Shown here: positions 13,330 to 21,839 of the stretch, piece by piece
How positions within the stretch are numbered: the stretch's first letter is position 1
Layout of the letters: each line of letters begins with the position of its first letter
DNA from: an uncultured Bacteroidota bacterium
GTDB lineage: Bacteria > Bacteroidota > Bacteroidia > Chitinophagales > UBA8649
NCBI GenBank assembly: GCA_937139485.1
Contig: CAKZQD010000146.1
Coordinates: 1 to 36,555 of the forward strand
Length of the DNA: 36,555 bases
Direction: 5' to 3'
Translations under genes and position numbers: made by a program
The notes under the pieces: model-generated
What the model was told of the DNA's origin: nothing
Database searches by the model: none
The model's input: the letters and a program-made list of their open reading frames with translations, nothing else

Positions 13330-15018
13330 ATGACAAATTACCGCTGGAAAATAAAAGCTTTTGAGCAAAGCAAAGTAAATAATTTACACCAAGTACTTGG
13401 TGTAAATACTACTATTTGTCAGTTATTGGTACAAAGAGGTTTTGAGTGTTTCGATGATTCTAAAAACTTTTTTAGAATGACTTTAGATCAGCTACACAAT
13501 CCGTTTCAGATGCTAGGAATGGAAAAAGCCGTTTTAAGAATCCAAGAAGCAATAGAAACCAATCAAAAAATATTGATTTATGGCGATTATGATGTAGACG
13601 GAACAACTTCTGTGGCTCTGGTTTATTCATTTATTGCTCAGTTTTACACCAATATAGACTATTACATTCCAGACAGAAATAATGAAGGCTATGGAATTTC
13701 TTTTCTTGGAATTGATTATGCAGAAGAAAACAATATTCCGCTCATTATTGCATTAGATTGTGGTATAAAAGCTATAGATAAAGTAGCTTATGCAAATGAA
13801 AAAAATATTGATTTCATTATTTGCGATCATCATACACCTGGTGCAGAAATTCCTGCTGCTTATGCTATTTTAAATCCTAAACAAACAGATTGTGTTTATC
13901 CATATAAAGAATTATCGGGTTGTGGAATTGGTTTTAAATTATGCCAAGCTTATGCTCAAAAATTTGATTTAGAAAATGAACTCTTGTTTAAATATTTAGA
14001 TTTTGTAGCTATAAGTATAGCTTGTGATATTGTGCCTATAACTGGTGAAAATAGAATTTTAGCAAAGTTTGGTTTAGAAAAACTAAATCAAAACCCAAAT
14101 CTTGGTATAAAGCAAATAATAGATATATTAAACTACGATAAAAGTCTAACAATTTCTGATGTAGTTTTTAAAGTTGGACCAAGAATAAACGCTGCCGGAA
14201 GAGTAGCACACGCCAAAGAAGCCGTTTCTGTTTTAATAGGAAACTCTTCGAGCGAAAGCCTTCAAGGAAACAATGAAGAAAGGCAAGAATTAGATAAAGA
14301 CACTACAGAATCTGCCTTAGCACTATTAGAAAAACCTGAATATAAAAAGCGGGTTTCTACAGTAATTTACAATCCAGAATGGCACAAAGGCGTAATTGGA
14401 ATTGTGGCTTCAAGACTTATAGAAGTTCACTATAAGCCTACTATTGTATTTACAAAATCTAAAGGAATGTTGGTGGCTTCGGCGCGTTCGGTAAAAGATT
14501 TTAATGTTTATAAAGCCATAAATGCTTGTAGCGAATATTTGGTAAATTTTGGAGGGCATTTTTATGCTGCTGGGCTTACTATAGAAGAAAAAGATTTTGA
14601 AGCATTTTCTAATAAATTTGAAAGTATAGTACAAGCAACAATTACCGAAGAGCAAAAAATTCCACTTATAGAAATTGATGCAGAAATCAGTTTTGCAAAC
14701 ATTACTACTTCTTTTATGAACTTACTAAAGCAGTTTGCGCCTTTTGGTCCAGAAAATATGAAACCTGTTTTTGTAACTAAAAATGTTAAAAATGCACGCT
14801 ACACAAAAGTAGTAGGAAAAGAAGATGCGCATTTAAAAGTACATTTAAAAGACCAACTTGCTTACGAAGCCAGTGGAATTGCTTTTAAAATGGGAAACAA
14901 ACTAGATTTAGTTTTAAATGAAACTATAGACATTTGCTATACTATAGAAGAAAACGAATGGAACGGAAATACTACTTTGCAGCTAATGGTAAAAGATATT
15001 AGAAAAGCCAAAGGATAG
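13330..15018 (+). CDS. recJ: single-stranded-DNA-specific exonuclease RecJ
   Basis: A 5'-to-3' ssDNA exonuclease of the DHH phosphoesterase superfamily, used in RecF-pathway recombination and mismatch repair. The 562-residue protein shows motif I IYGDYDVDGTTS (about residues 80-91), motif II IALDCGIKA, motif III ICDHHTPG, motif IV with LDFVAISIACDIVPI, the linker motif RINAAGRVAHAKEAV, and the DHHA1 motif NFGGHFYAAGLTI, with a C-terminal OB-like domain (ARYTKVVGKEDAHLK). All metal-binding aspartates and histidines are visible. It follows yaeR by 9 bp and ends at a bidirectional terminator shared with gcvH. Confidence 0.95.
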   Translation: MTNYRWKIKAFEQSKVNNLHQVLGVNTTICQLLVQRGFECFDDSKNFFRMTLDQLHNPFQMLGMEKAVLRIQEAIETNQKILIYGDYDVDGTTSVALVYSFIAQFYTNIDYYIPDRNNEGYGISFLGIDYAEENNIPLIIALDCGIKAIDKVAYANEKNIDFIICDHHTPGAEIPAAYAILNPKQTDCVYPYKELSGCGIGFKLCQAYAQKFDLENELLFKYLDFVAISIACDIVPITGENRILAKFGLEKLNQNPNLGIKQIIDILNYDKSLTISDVVFKVGPRINAAGRVAHAKEAVSVLIGNSSSESLQGNNEERQELDKDTTESALALLEKPEYKKRVSTVIYNPEWHKGVIGIVASRLIEVHYKPTIVFTKSKGMLVASARSVKDFNVYKAINACSEYLVNFGGHFYAAGLTIEEKDFEAFSNKFESIVQATITEEQKIPLIEIDAEISFANITTSFMNLLKQFAPFGPENMKPVFVTKNVKNARYTKVVGKEDAHLKVHLKDQLAYEASGIAFKMGNKLDLVLNETIDICYTIEENEWNGNTTLQLMVKDIRKAKG

Positions 15019-15045
15019 TTTATTATACTTTAAATTGAAGCAAAA

Positions 15046-15084
15046 AAAAAGCGACTTTAAAATTTTTAAAGTCGCTTTTTTCTA
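15046..15084. terminator. bidirectional terminator between recJ and gcvH
   Basis: AAAAAGCGACTTTAAAA and its inverse TTTTAAAGTCGCTTTTT form a long near-perfect stem with A-run on one side and T-run on the other, suited to both convergent genes. Confidence 0.85.
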
Positions 15085-15102
15085 TTTTTTGTCTAGGCTT
15101 AT

Positions 15103-15483
15103 TTATGCATCAATAGTTTCAGCATAAGTTTTAGCATCCATTAGATTTGCTAATTCACTTTCATCAGATAATTCAATTTTTATCATCCAGCCTTCACCAT
15201 AAGGATCTTTGTTTACCAATTCTGGATCGTCTTCCAAAGCGGTATTAAACTCAATAATTTTACCAGAAAGTGGCATAAATAAATCTGAAACAGTTTTTAC
15301 AGCTTCTATAGAACCAAATTCTTCTTCTACGGCTATAGTTTCATCTACGGTTTCAATTTCTACATAAACAATATCACCAAGTTCTTTTTGTGCAAAATCT
15401 GTAATGCCTACTGTTGCAACATTGGCTTCTATTTTTACCCATTCATGGTCTTTCGTGTATTTTAATTCTTGAGGTATATTCAT
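15103..15483 (-). CDS. gcvH: glycine cleavage system H protein
   Basis: The lipoyl carrier of the glycine cleavage system; its swinging lipoyl arm takes the aminomethyl group from P protein to T protein. The 126-residue product has the normal length and the signature [20 protein letters not shown] with the lipoylation lysine K63, preceded by [20 protein letters not shown] and followed by GKIIEFN and [10 protein letters not shown]. No gcvP or gcvT adjoins it. It is read from its own -7 box at 15508-15515 and ends at the shared terminator at 15046-15084. Confidence 0.96.
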   Translation of the reverse strand: MNIPQELKYTKDHEWVKIEANVATVGITDFAQKELGDIVYVEIETVDETIAVEEEFGSIEAVKTVSDLFMPLSGKIIEFNTALEDDPELVNKDPYGEGWMIKIELSDESELANLMDAKTYAETIDA

Positions 15484-15507
15484 TGTTGTTATTTTTTATA
15501 GTATGCA

Positions 15508-15515
15508 CAAATATA
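15508..15515 (-). promoter_or_regulatory. gcvH promoter -7 box
   Basis: On the minus strand this reads TATATTTG, an exact TAnnTTTG match, 24 bases before the gcvH ATG. Confidence 0.5.
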
Positions 15516-15554
15516 GTTTTTTATGCTTTATTTTTTTTAAATGACCTTATCTTT

Positions 15555-16616
15555 TTAATCTAGTATTTCTAAAGTGCTAAACATTGCTTCAAATTGGCGC
15601 ATGTATTTTTTCTTTTTCTTTTCACCTGGACCATAAATCATAGCCTGAAGGTAAATTACTCTTTTCCTTTTATTGTCTATAATATATTGGTTTACAAACG
15701 GGCCGCCTCCTACATAATCGTTTTGCATAATCCATAAACCAGCGTTTTCAAATATTACTAAATCATTTTTTAAAGATTTTTCTATATCAAAACCAAGTGT
15801 AGTGTCTGCTACTACATAAGAGCCTTCTGTTTCTCCATCTAACAATTTTCCTGTTTTATTAAATTTTTCAATTCCTAAATTATTGTACGAAATTGTGTCA
15901 TTATATTCCATAACATCTATTGCCAAAAACAATGTGCTTTTAACATCTTCTTTTCTTAATAATACTAAATTATTTTCATTTTTTGCTAGTACAAATCCAT
16001 TAGGAACATCAAATTTTAATCCATGAAATTCTTTAAACTGCTTGTTTAAAGTTTTGTTTACGCCATCATAATATGCTAGGTCTTTGAAAAACTTTAAATT
16101 GTTTTCATCAAAAAAATTAAACATTTCTTTTTTGTATTTTAAAAGTGTGTTTAATATTTCCTTTTTATTTGGTGCCAAAACTATTGCTACATTTTGCTTG
16201 TTTGCTGTTAGGTTGTTTTTAAAAAAAACAGCATCTTTTTGGTTTTGAAGTGTTTGCTTTTCTGAATCTGTCAATTTTGTCAACATTTCTTTATAAAGCG
16301 AGCTCGTTTCGTTTTTAGTGATAACAAAAATGGGGTTTCTAAAACGTTCTAGAATGGTATTCATTTTGCTATATTCTACTGCTGTAATAGAAAAACGAAC
16401 TTCAGACTGTGGTAAAATTTTATACATGTCTGTCATTTCTTTTCTAATATTCTGCACCAAAGAATCTGTTACAAAAGCATCTTCCATAAACACCAATAGT
16501 TCATCTGCTCCGCCTGTGGCATCTGGCAATAGCCCACCTGTGTTTGGTTTTTCATTGGAATTACAAGAAGATAATAACACAAATAAAGTAATTAATGCAA
16601 AAAAAGTGTTTTTCAT
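15555..16616 (-). CDS. DUF4837-type lipoprotein
   Basis: A 353-residue lipoprotein with the lipobox LLSSC (C18). After a short linker the sequence ATGGADELLVFMEDAFVTD resembles the opening of the Bacteroidota-specific DUF4837 family, followed by alternating strand/helix segments (IFVITKNETSS, NVAIVLAPNKKEIL, GFVLAKNENNLVLLRKED) and a C-terminal region with GLWIMQNDYVGGGPFVNQY and VIYLQAMIYGPGEKKKKKYM. No catalytic residues can be named and the function of the family is unknown. It stands between gatA and gcvH in a run of minus-strand genes with a gap of 90 bp from gatA, so it may be a separate transcription unit. The family assignment is by pattern memory and not by search. Confidence 0.7.
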   Translation of the reverse strand: MKNTFFALITLFVLLSSCNSNEKPNTGGLLPDATGGADELLVFMEDAFVTDSLVQNIRKEMTDMYKILPQSEVRFSITAVEYSKMNTILERFRNPIFVITKNETSSLYKEMLTKLTDSEKQTLQNQKDAVFFKNNLTANKQNVAIVLAPNKKEILNTLLKYKKEMFNFFDENNLKFFKDLAYYDGVNKTLNKQFKEFHGLKFDVPNGFVLAKNENNLVLLRKEDVKSTLFLAIDVMEYNDTISYNNLGIEKFNKTGKLLDGETEGSYVVADTTLGFDIEKSLKNDLVIFENAGLWIMQNDYVGGGPFVNQYIIDNKRKRVIYLQAMIYGPGEKKKKKYMRQFEAMFSTLEILD

Positions 16617-16706
16617 AAAAAGTAGTTTTAATTTATTGAGTTGCTTGTATTCTGAATGCTAAAAAGTAAAAAATATTGCTTTCACAAAATATTTTTGACA
16701 ATAATA

Positions 16707-18119
16707 TTACATTTCTAGCTGTTGTGCAAAACTGAGTAGTTTTTCTTCTTCTTGGTCGTTTGCCATAAGCTGCATACCTATAGGTAAGCCTTCTTTTGTT
16801 TTGTAAAGCGGTAAAGAAATTGCTGGGTTTCCTACTAAGTTTGCTAAAACGGTATAAATATCTTCTAAATACATGGCTACAGGATCTTCGCTTTTTTCTC
16901 CAAACTTAAATGCAGGATTTGGTGCCGTTGGAGAAAGAATAAAATCAAAATTGCTATATAAGTCGTTTATTTTGTTTTTAAGAATACGCCTTACTTGCTG
17001 TGCTTTAGTATAGTATGCGTCATAATAACCTGCGCTTAAAACAAATGTGCCAAGCATTATTCTATTTTTTACTTCTTTACCAAAGCCTTCAGATCTAGAT
17101 TTAGTATAAACCTCTTCCATGTTTTTTGCGTTTGGGCTTCTGTAGCCATAGTGCACACCATCATATCTAGATAAGTTTGAAGATGCTTCTGCTGTACTTA
17201 AAACATAATAAGTTGGTATTAAATAGTCTAAATAAGGAAAATCTATTGCTTCAACAATATTGCCTTCTGCTTCTAGTCTTGTTTTAAGATTTTCAAAAGA
17301 GGCTTTTACTTCTTTGTGTATGCTATCGTTTTCTATTGCTTGTTTAAAATAGGCTATTTTCTGTTTTTTTAAAGGTTTTAGCGAAAAAGAATCTACTTCG
17401 TTTTGAATACTTGTAGCATCGTTTTTGTCTTTGCCTGCTATTGTTTCTAAAACTAGTGCTGCGTCGGCTACATTGTTTGCAAACGGACCAATTTGATCAA
17501 ATGAAGAAGCAAAAGCAATTAAACCATAACGAGAAACGCTACCATAAGTTGGTTTTAAACCTACAACACCGCAGTAAGATGCTGGCTGACGTATAGAACC
17601 GCCAGTATCTGAACCAAGTGAAACATGACACAAACCAGCTTGCACCGCTACGGCACTTCCGCCAGAAGAACCACCAGGTGTGCGGTTTTCATCTATTGCA
17701 TTTAGTACTTTTCCGTAGGCAGAAGTTTCGTTAGAAGAACCCATTGCAAATTCATCGCAATTTAGTCTTCCTAAAATTATAGCATCTTCTGCCAATAGTC
17801 TTTCTATAACAGTGGCAGAATAAATAGATTCAAAACCTTTTAGCATGTTTGATGATGCCGAAAGTTTGTGATCTTTAATACAGATATTATCTTTAACGCC
17901 TATTGCAACACCAAAAAGTTTTCCTAATTTCTCTTTATTTCTTTTTTTATTATCTAAAAAACTTGCTCTTTCTAAAGCTTCTTTTTCAAAAACTTCTATA
18001 TAAGCATTAAGGTGTTTTTTTGCTTCTATTTTTTGAATAAAAGACATAGTACTTTCTGTACAAGAGGTTTCATTTGCTTGAATAGCTTTATGAAAAGCTG
18101 CAATGGAATTTGTAGTCAT
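16707..18119 (-). CDS. gatA: Asp/Glu-tRNA amidotransferase subunit A
   Basis: An amidase-signature enzyme that frees ammonia from glutamine for GatB, which amidates misacylated Glu-tRNA(Gln) or Asp-tRNA(Asn). The 470-residue protein carries the Ser-cisSer-Lys triad: K76 in IGVKDNI, cis-S151 in TPGGSSGGSA and S175 in SDTGGSIRQPA, plus GLKPTYGSVSRYGLIAFASS and DQIGPFANNVAD. The C-terminal ILSPTAPNPAF and LVGNPAISLPL are intact. GatB and GatC are not in the window. It follows tatA by 21 bp and is probably in the same transcript. Start M at 18119 is the first ATG and gives a normal N-terminus. Confidence 0.96.
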   Translation of the reverse strand: MTTNSIAAFHKAIQANETSCTESTMSFIQKIEAKKHLNAYIEVFEKEALERASFLDNKKRNKEKLGKLFGVAIGVKDNICIKDHKLSASSNMLKGFESIYSATVIERLLAEDAIILGRLNCDEFAMGSSNETSAYGKVLNAIDENRTPGGSSGGSAVAVQAGLCHVSLGSDTGGSIRQPASYCGVVGLKPTYGSVSRYGLIAFASSFDQIGPFANNVADAALVLETIAGKDKNDATSIQNEVDSFSLKPLKKQKIAYFKQAIENDSIHKEVKASFENLKTRLEAEGNIVEAIDFPYLDYLIPTYYVLSTAEASSNLSRYDGVHYGYRSPNAKNMEEVYTKSRSEGFGKEVKNRIMLGTFVLSAGYYDAYYTKAQQVRRILKNKINDLYSNFDFILSPTAPNPAFKFGEKSEDPVAMYLEDIYTVLANLVGNPAISLPLYKTKEGLPIGMQLMANDQEEEKLLSFAQQLEM

Positions 18120-18140
18120 ACGGTATATTATAAAGTAATT

Positions 18141-18371
18141 TTAAGACTTAGCGTCTTCTTTAGAAGTAACTTTTTCTGACTGTTCTTCTTTCATGCCTTC
18201 TTCTAATTCTTCTTTAATATTAGTTTTAGCAGCATTAAACTCTCTAATTCCTTTACCGAGTCCTTTCATTAATTCTGGAATTTTTTTACCTCCAAAAAGC
18301 AATAAAACTATAGCTGCAATAACTAAAATTTCGCTTCCTCCTGGCATTCCAAATAACAATATAGTATTCAT
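18141..18371 (-). CDS. tatA: Sec-independent translocase protein TatA
   Basis: A 76-residue TatA/E protein that forms the pore-like part of the twin-arginine translocase for folded proteins. It has one N-terminal membrane helix ([14 protein letters not shown]), the FGGKKIPEL hinge, and the amphipathic helix [15 protein letters not shown], followed by a charged tail typical of this family. TatC is not in the window. It is transcribed with gatA and has a -7 box at 18393-18400. Confidence 0.95.
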   Translation of the reverse strand: MNTILLFGMPGGSEILVIAAIVLLLFGGKKIPELMKGLGKGIREFNAAKTNIKEELEEGMKEEQSEKVTSKEDAKS

Positions 18372-18392
18372 AATACGTTACATTTTAGATTG

Positions 18393-18400
18393 CAAATTTA
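18393..18400 (-). promoter_or_regulatory. tatA-gatA promoter -7 box
   Basis: Minus-strand TAAATTTG matches TAnnTTTG exactly, 21 bases before the tatA ATG. This starts the tatA-gatA unit separately from the barrel gene upstream. Confidence 0.5.
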
Positions 18401-18439
18401 CATCGAATTCAAAGAATTAAAGACCTTTTAAGGTATTTT

Positions 18440-20056
18440 TTACTTAGCCTTTATTAGCCAAATATCTTTATTTAATTTGGCTCGGTATTCGTCTAGCATA
18501 TCTAATGCTTCTGAATGGTCGTTTGTAAAGTCTACAACTAGTCTATATAGTCCAGATTTTACATCTGTCATTGTAACAGTATTTATGCCTTTGTTAGACC
18601 ATTTTCTTTCGTCTTTATTGGCATTAGATTTTACTTTAAAAGATCCAATAATTAAATAATATTCGGCATTAATTTCTCCTTCAAGTTTTGCAACAAAAAT
18701 ATCGTTTCCGTTTCTGAGTTTATATTCTTTGTTGTCCAAGTCATTTAAGTTGCCTTCGTTTTTTTCTTTAGTGCTAGAATTGTTTTGTAGTTCATTTAAG
18801 CTGTCTGCTTCTTCTTGTAGTCTTTTTCTTTCTTTTTCAAGTGCTGCTTGCTGTTCTTCTTTGCTTAAATCATCTGTTTGGTTTGGTTTTTCTTCATTTT
18901 GCTTTGCTTGCCCAAGCATTTTTATTAGCAATTCTAAACTATTAACTTGTTGTTCTAGGTCTTTTACCTTGCTATCCATTTCTGCTATTACAGAATCTTC
19001 TTTTGCCTGTTCTTTTTCTGATGTGATGGCATCTTTTTTAGAAAAAGCATCTGCGCCAGCAAATGGGTTATCCATATTTTTAGACTCTGCAGTGTTTTTT
19101 CCCATAATGCTAAAACTTAAACCCAAAGTAGTTTGATTGTAAGAATCAAAACCTCTTGTTAAATTTCCACTAATAGTATTTTGTCCGTCTGGTTCTTGCC
19201 ATTGCATTCCATCTATTAAATCATCTGTGCTAAGCATTTGCTTTGTTTCAATATCAAGAGTCATAAACTTAGTAAGTCTAAAAGAAACTCCTGCTCCTAA
19301 ACCAAAAACAAACTCTGGTGTATAGTTTAAAAACTTATTTTCATCGTCTACGCTATGTTCTTCTGCACGAGTTTCATATTTGCCATCACGCATATTGCTC
19401 AATGCTTTTAAAACGTCAGATCTTTTTGAGCTTCCAAGATCGTTTAAATTATCTAAAGAGCCATAATCATAAGCATCTCCATTGGCATCTAAATGGTCAT
19501 GAAATGTTTGGTACATCATCATTCCAACGCTAGGAAATACTTTAAAAACCATTATTGATCTTTCTTTATGAAAATTTATGTTTCCGATAGAAAAAACTAA
19601 GTCTAAAGTAAGGTCGTGTGCTTGCGTTCTAGAGTTATGAAAAAATAAATCTCCAGCAGAATATCCATTCAAACCTGAAGATCTTTGTTCTAAATAACTA
19701 AGTTGGTTTGTTGTTAATGTTGAAGCCACAGCATCGTTGGTAAACATTACCATTGTACTATACCTTAATCTTGTAGAAAATAAGTATGTCCAAGATTTAT
19801 TTATAAATAAACCAAAGTTGTGCCCTGGTAAAGCCGGTTTATTTCCACTAAAAAAGTTTGGTTTTACATCTCCCATCAAGATAGATGTACCGCCAAATAA
19901 ACCAACTTGCCAAGCACTTTTTTGTTTAGAAAAAATTAAGCTTTTCGAAGCAATTTGGGCTGGTTTTTCTTTCTTTGACTTTTCTTCTTTTTGTGCAAAA
20001 GAATCAAACGAAAACAAAGAAGAAAGTGTGAAAATAAAAAATAATATTTTATGCAT
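18440..20056 (-). CDS. outer-membrane beta-barrel protein with coiled coil and SPOR-like end
   Basis: A 538-residue envelope protein. The signal peptide MHKILFFIFTLSSLFSFDSFAQ is followed by a barrel-like region (about residues 50-325; WQVGLFGGTSILMGDVKPNF, FGLFINKSWTYLFSTRLRYS, FGLGAGVSFRLTKFMTLDIE, TTLGLSFSIMGK) of the PorP/DUF6089-like type. Residues about 345-435 are a charged coiled coil (SVIAEMDSKVKDLEQQVNSL and EEQQAALEKERKRLQEEADS). The C-terminus (about 470-538, YYLIIGSFKVKSNANKDERK, GLYRLVVDFTNDHSEALDML) resembles a SPOR domain, which binds denuded peptidoglycan. So it may tie the outer membrane to the cell wall, as OmpA does with a different fold. No TonB or T9SS motif was seen. 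It lies upstream of tatA, with a separate promoter for tatA between them. Confidence 0.7.
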   Translation of the reverse strand: MHKILFFIFTLSSLFSFDSFAQKEEKSKKEKPAQIASKSLIFSKQKSAWQVGLFGGTSILMGDVKPNFFSGNKPALPGHNFGLFINKSWTYLFSTRLRYSTMVMFTNDAVASTLTTNQLSYLEQRSSGLNGYSAGDLFFHNSRTQAHDLTLDLVFSIGNINFHKERSIMVFKVFPSVGMMMYQTFHDHLDANGDAYDYGSLDNLNDLGSSKRSDVLKALSNMRDGKYETRAEEHSVDDENKFLNYTPEFVFGLGAGVSFRLTKFMTLDIETKQMLSTDDLIDGMQWQEPDGQNTISGNLTRGFDSYNQTTLGLSFSIMGKNTAESKNMDNPFAGADAFSKKDAITSEKEQAKEDSVIAEMDSKVKDLEQQVNSLELLIKMLGQAKQNEEKPNQTDDLSKEEQQAALEKERKRLQEEADSLNELQNNSSTKEKNEGNLNDLDNKEYKLRNGNDIFVAKLEGEINAEYYLIIGSFKVKSNANKDERKWSNKGINTVTMTDVKSGLYRLVVDFTNDHSEALDMLDEYRAKLNKDIWLIKAK

Positions 20057-20247
20057 ATATAGTAAGTTGGTGTTTTCTTAGGTTGTTTAAAGTTAGAAAA
20101 CATTATGCAATTTTTTGATTAAAAAAGGAATTATTTTTATAAAAAACCAAAGTTTAATAATACTTTGTTAGTATAAAGATATGATTATCAGTATTTTACC
20201 TCTTTATTGTGTTCTTAAAAGCTTTTAAAACTAATTTTTCTTTTGCT

Positions 20248-20255
20248 TACTTTTG
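20248..20255 (+). promoter_or_regulatory. -7 box directly in front of the GT-C gene
   Basis: TACTTTTG matches TAnnTTTG exactly and ends 5 bases before the ATG at 20261, so the transcript should be leaderless or nearly so. Confidence 0.45.
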
Positions 20256-20260
20256 CAATT

Positions 20261-21784
20261 ATGCAAAAAAACAAAACCATATACGTTATTTCTATTTTGG
20301 TACTGGTTTTTTTATCTTCCGTTTTGGTACGTTATCCAAACATAGATAGACCGCTTTCTAAACATCATGAATTTGTAACTGCTATACCACTAAGGGTTTT
20401 ACAAATATGGCATGCTGAGGGAGCTATAAAATACAATTTTAATCCAGTAATGAATTATCCGGGAGAAGCAAATAAATACATAAACAATAATGCAAGCACT
20501 TCAAAGAATATGCTGGATAGAGCGGGAAATTATTATTATGTATCGCACCCTCCATTTGCATATATTTTTCCTTATGTTGTTTTTGAATTATTGCAAATTA
20601 AACCAACAAATTTATCACTTCAAGTTTTTCATTTAGTTATTAATTTTTTTAGTGCTGTTTTTATATATTTAATTGTTTGTTTGTTAAGTATTCAAAAGCC
20701 GTTTCAAAAATTATTTATTCCTGGTCTTATTGCTTTTGGTGTTTATATATTTAGTCCCGCCGTGCTTTGGTTTCAGTGCAATACTTATATGAGCGACATG
20801 CTGGTGCACTTCCCTTTTGTTTTAGCAGTTTATACAATATTGAAACTTCTCATGCGAGAAAAATTTTACTCTACAAAATACTTGTTATATTATGCCTTGT
20901 TTTTATTTTTAATGATTTATACTTCTTGGTTGGGCTTATTTTTTGCATTATCTGTTTTTTTATATTCTATTATAAAATTAAGGTATCAAAAAGTATTTAT
21001 TCCACTCGTTTTTATCACTATTTTTGTAAGTTTGGCTAGTTTAATTTTAATTACAAAACAATATAGTAGTATTAATGGTTTAGAAGCATATATAATACAA
21101 ATGCTAAACAGGCTTGGCGAAAGAGGGAGTTTTCAAGGTGGATATAGTTTTGGTTTCTTTGTAAGAAAGCTTTTTGAATTAAAAACGCTTATTTTTACTT
21201 ATGTTACATCATATTTACCCATTTTTATTTTGCTGCTTACTTTTATATTTCTTACTATTAAAAAAGCAAAAATGGGTTTAGTTTTTACCAAAAATGGATA
21301 CCGTTTTTTATGGCTTTCTACGCTTCCTGTTTTAATGTTGCATTTCTTTTTGTTAAACTATTCTGGTCACGACTTTGTTTCGCTTTATGGTTCTTTATTT
21401 TTAGCTGTTGTTGTAGGTATTTTATATGATAAGCTTAAAAAATCAAAATCTTTTTCTCCTTATACATTAAACGGAGGAGTACTTGCTGTAATATTTTCTT
21501 CTATTGCTATATACTACTTTATAAATAAACCTGGAGATTATTCTTGGAATAAAGATTATTATGCCACAAGTAAAGAGATTGGAACTTTTATTAAAAACAA
21601 TGCCAAACCAGATGAAAAAATATTTATAGACGGAAACATTACATTAGATCCTCAACTTATATATTATGCCGAAAGAAATATTATAAAGCTAAATAATAAT
21701 TACTCACAAGGAAACCCTAAAGTTCTTAAATTTGTTACATATACTGTTAAAACCAATGGAGAAATTGAAATAAAGAGACATTAA
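20261..21784 (+). CDS. polytopic GT-C-like membrane glycosyltransferase (putative)
   Basis: A 507-residue inner-membrane protein with about ten to twelve helices. The first periplasmic loop begins VRYPNIDRPLSKHHEFVTA, a position where GT-C enzymes (for example PMT/ArnT-type) keep acidic catalytic residues; YYYVSHPPFAYIFPYVVFEL and FQCNTYMSDMLVHFPFVLAV also fit this fold. The final 90 residues form a soluble tail (EIGTFIKNNAKPDEKIFIDG). Such enzymes move sugars from lipid-phosphate carriers. Donor and acceptor are unknown and no polysaccharide cluster surrounds it. The start is the ATG at 20261: an upstream TTG at 20243 lies within the promoter. It is followed by the FG-GAP lipoprotein, which has its own promoter. 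Confidence 0.6.
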   Translation: MQKNKTIYVISILVLVFLSSVLVRYPNIDRPLSKHHEFVTAIPLRVLQIWHAEGAIKYNFNPVMNYPGEANKYINNNASTSKNMLDRAGNYYYVSHPPFAYIFPYVVFELLQIKPTNLSLQVFHLVINFFSAVFIYLIVCLLSIQKPFQKLFIPGLIAFGVYIFSPAVLWFQCNTYMSDMLVHFPFVLAVYTILKLLMREKFYSTKYLLYYALFLFLMIYTSWLGLFFALSVFLYSIIKLRYQKVFIPLVFITIFVSLASLILITKQYSSINGLEAYIIQMLNRLGERGSFQGGYSFGFFVRKLFELKTLIFTYVTSYLPIFILLLTFIFLTIKKAKMGLVFTKNGYRFLWLSTLPVLMLHFFLLNYSGHDFVSLYGSLFLAVVVGILYDKLKKSKSFSPYTLNGGVLAVIFSSIAIYYFINKPGDYSWNKDYYATSKEIGTFIKNNAKPDEKIFIDGNITLDPQLIYYAERNIIKLNNNYSQGNPKVLKFVTYTVKTNGEIEIKRH

Positions 21785-21807
21785 GTTTCAATAAAAAGCC
21801 ATTTCCA

Positions 21808-21815
21808 TATATTTG
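21808..21815 (+). promoter_or_regulatory. -7 box of the FG-GAP lipoprotein gene
   Basis: TATATTTG matches TAnnTTTG and ends 24 bases before the ATG at 21840. A TTG at 21813, which would extend the reading frame by nine codons, falls inside the box and is therefore unlikely to be the start. Confidence 0.5.
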
Positions 21816-21839
21816 TTAGTATTAAAAAATCAACCGGAT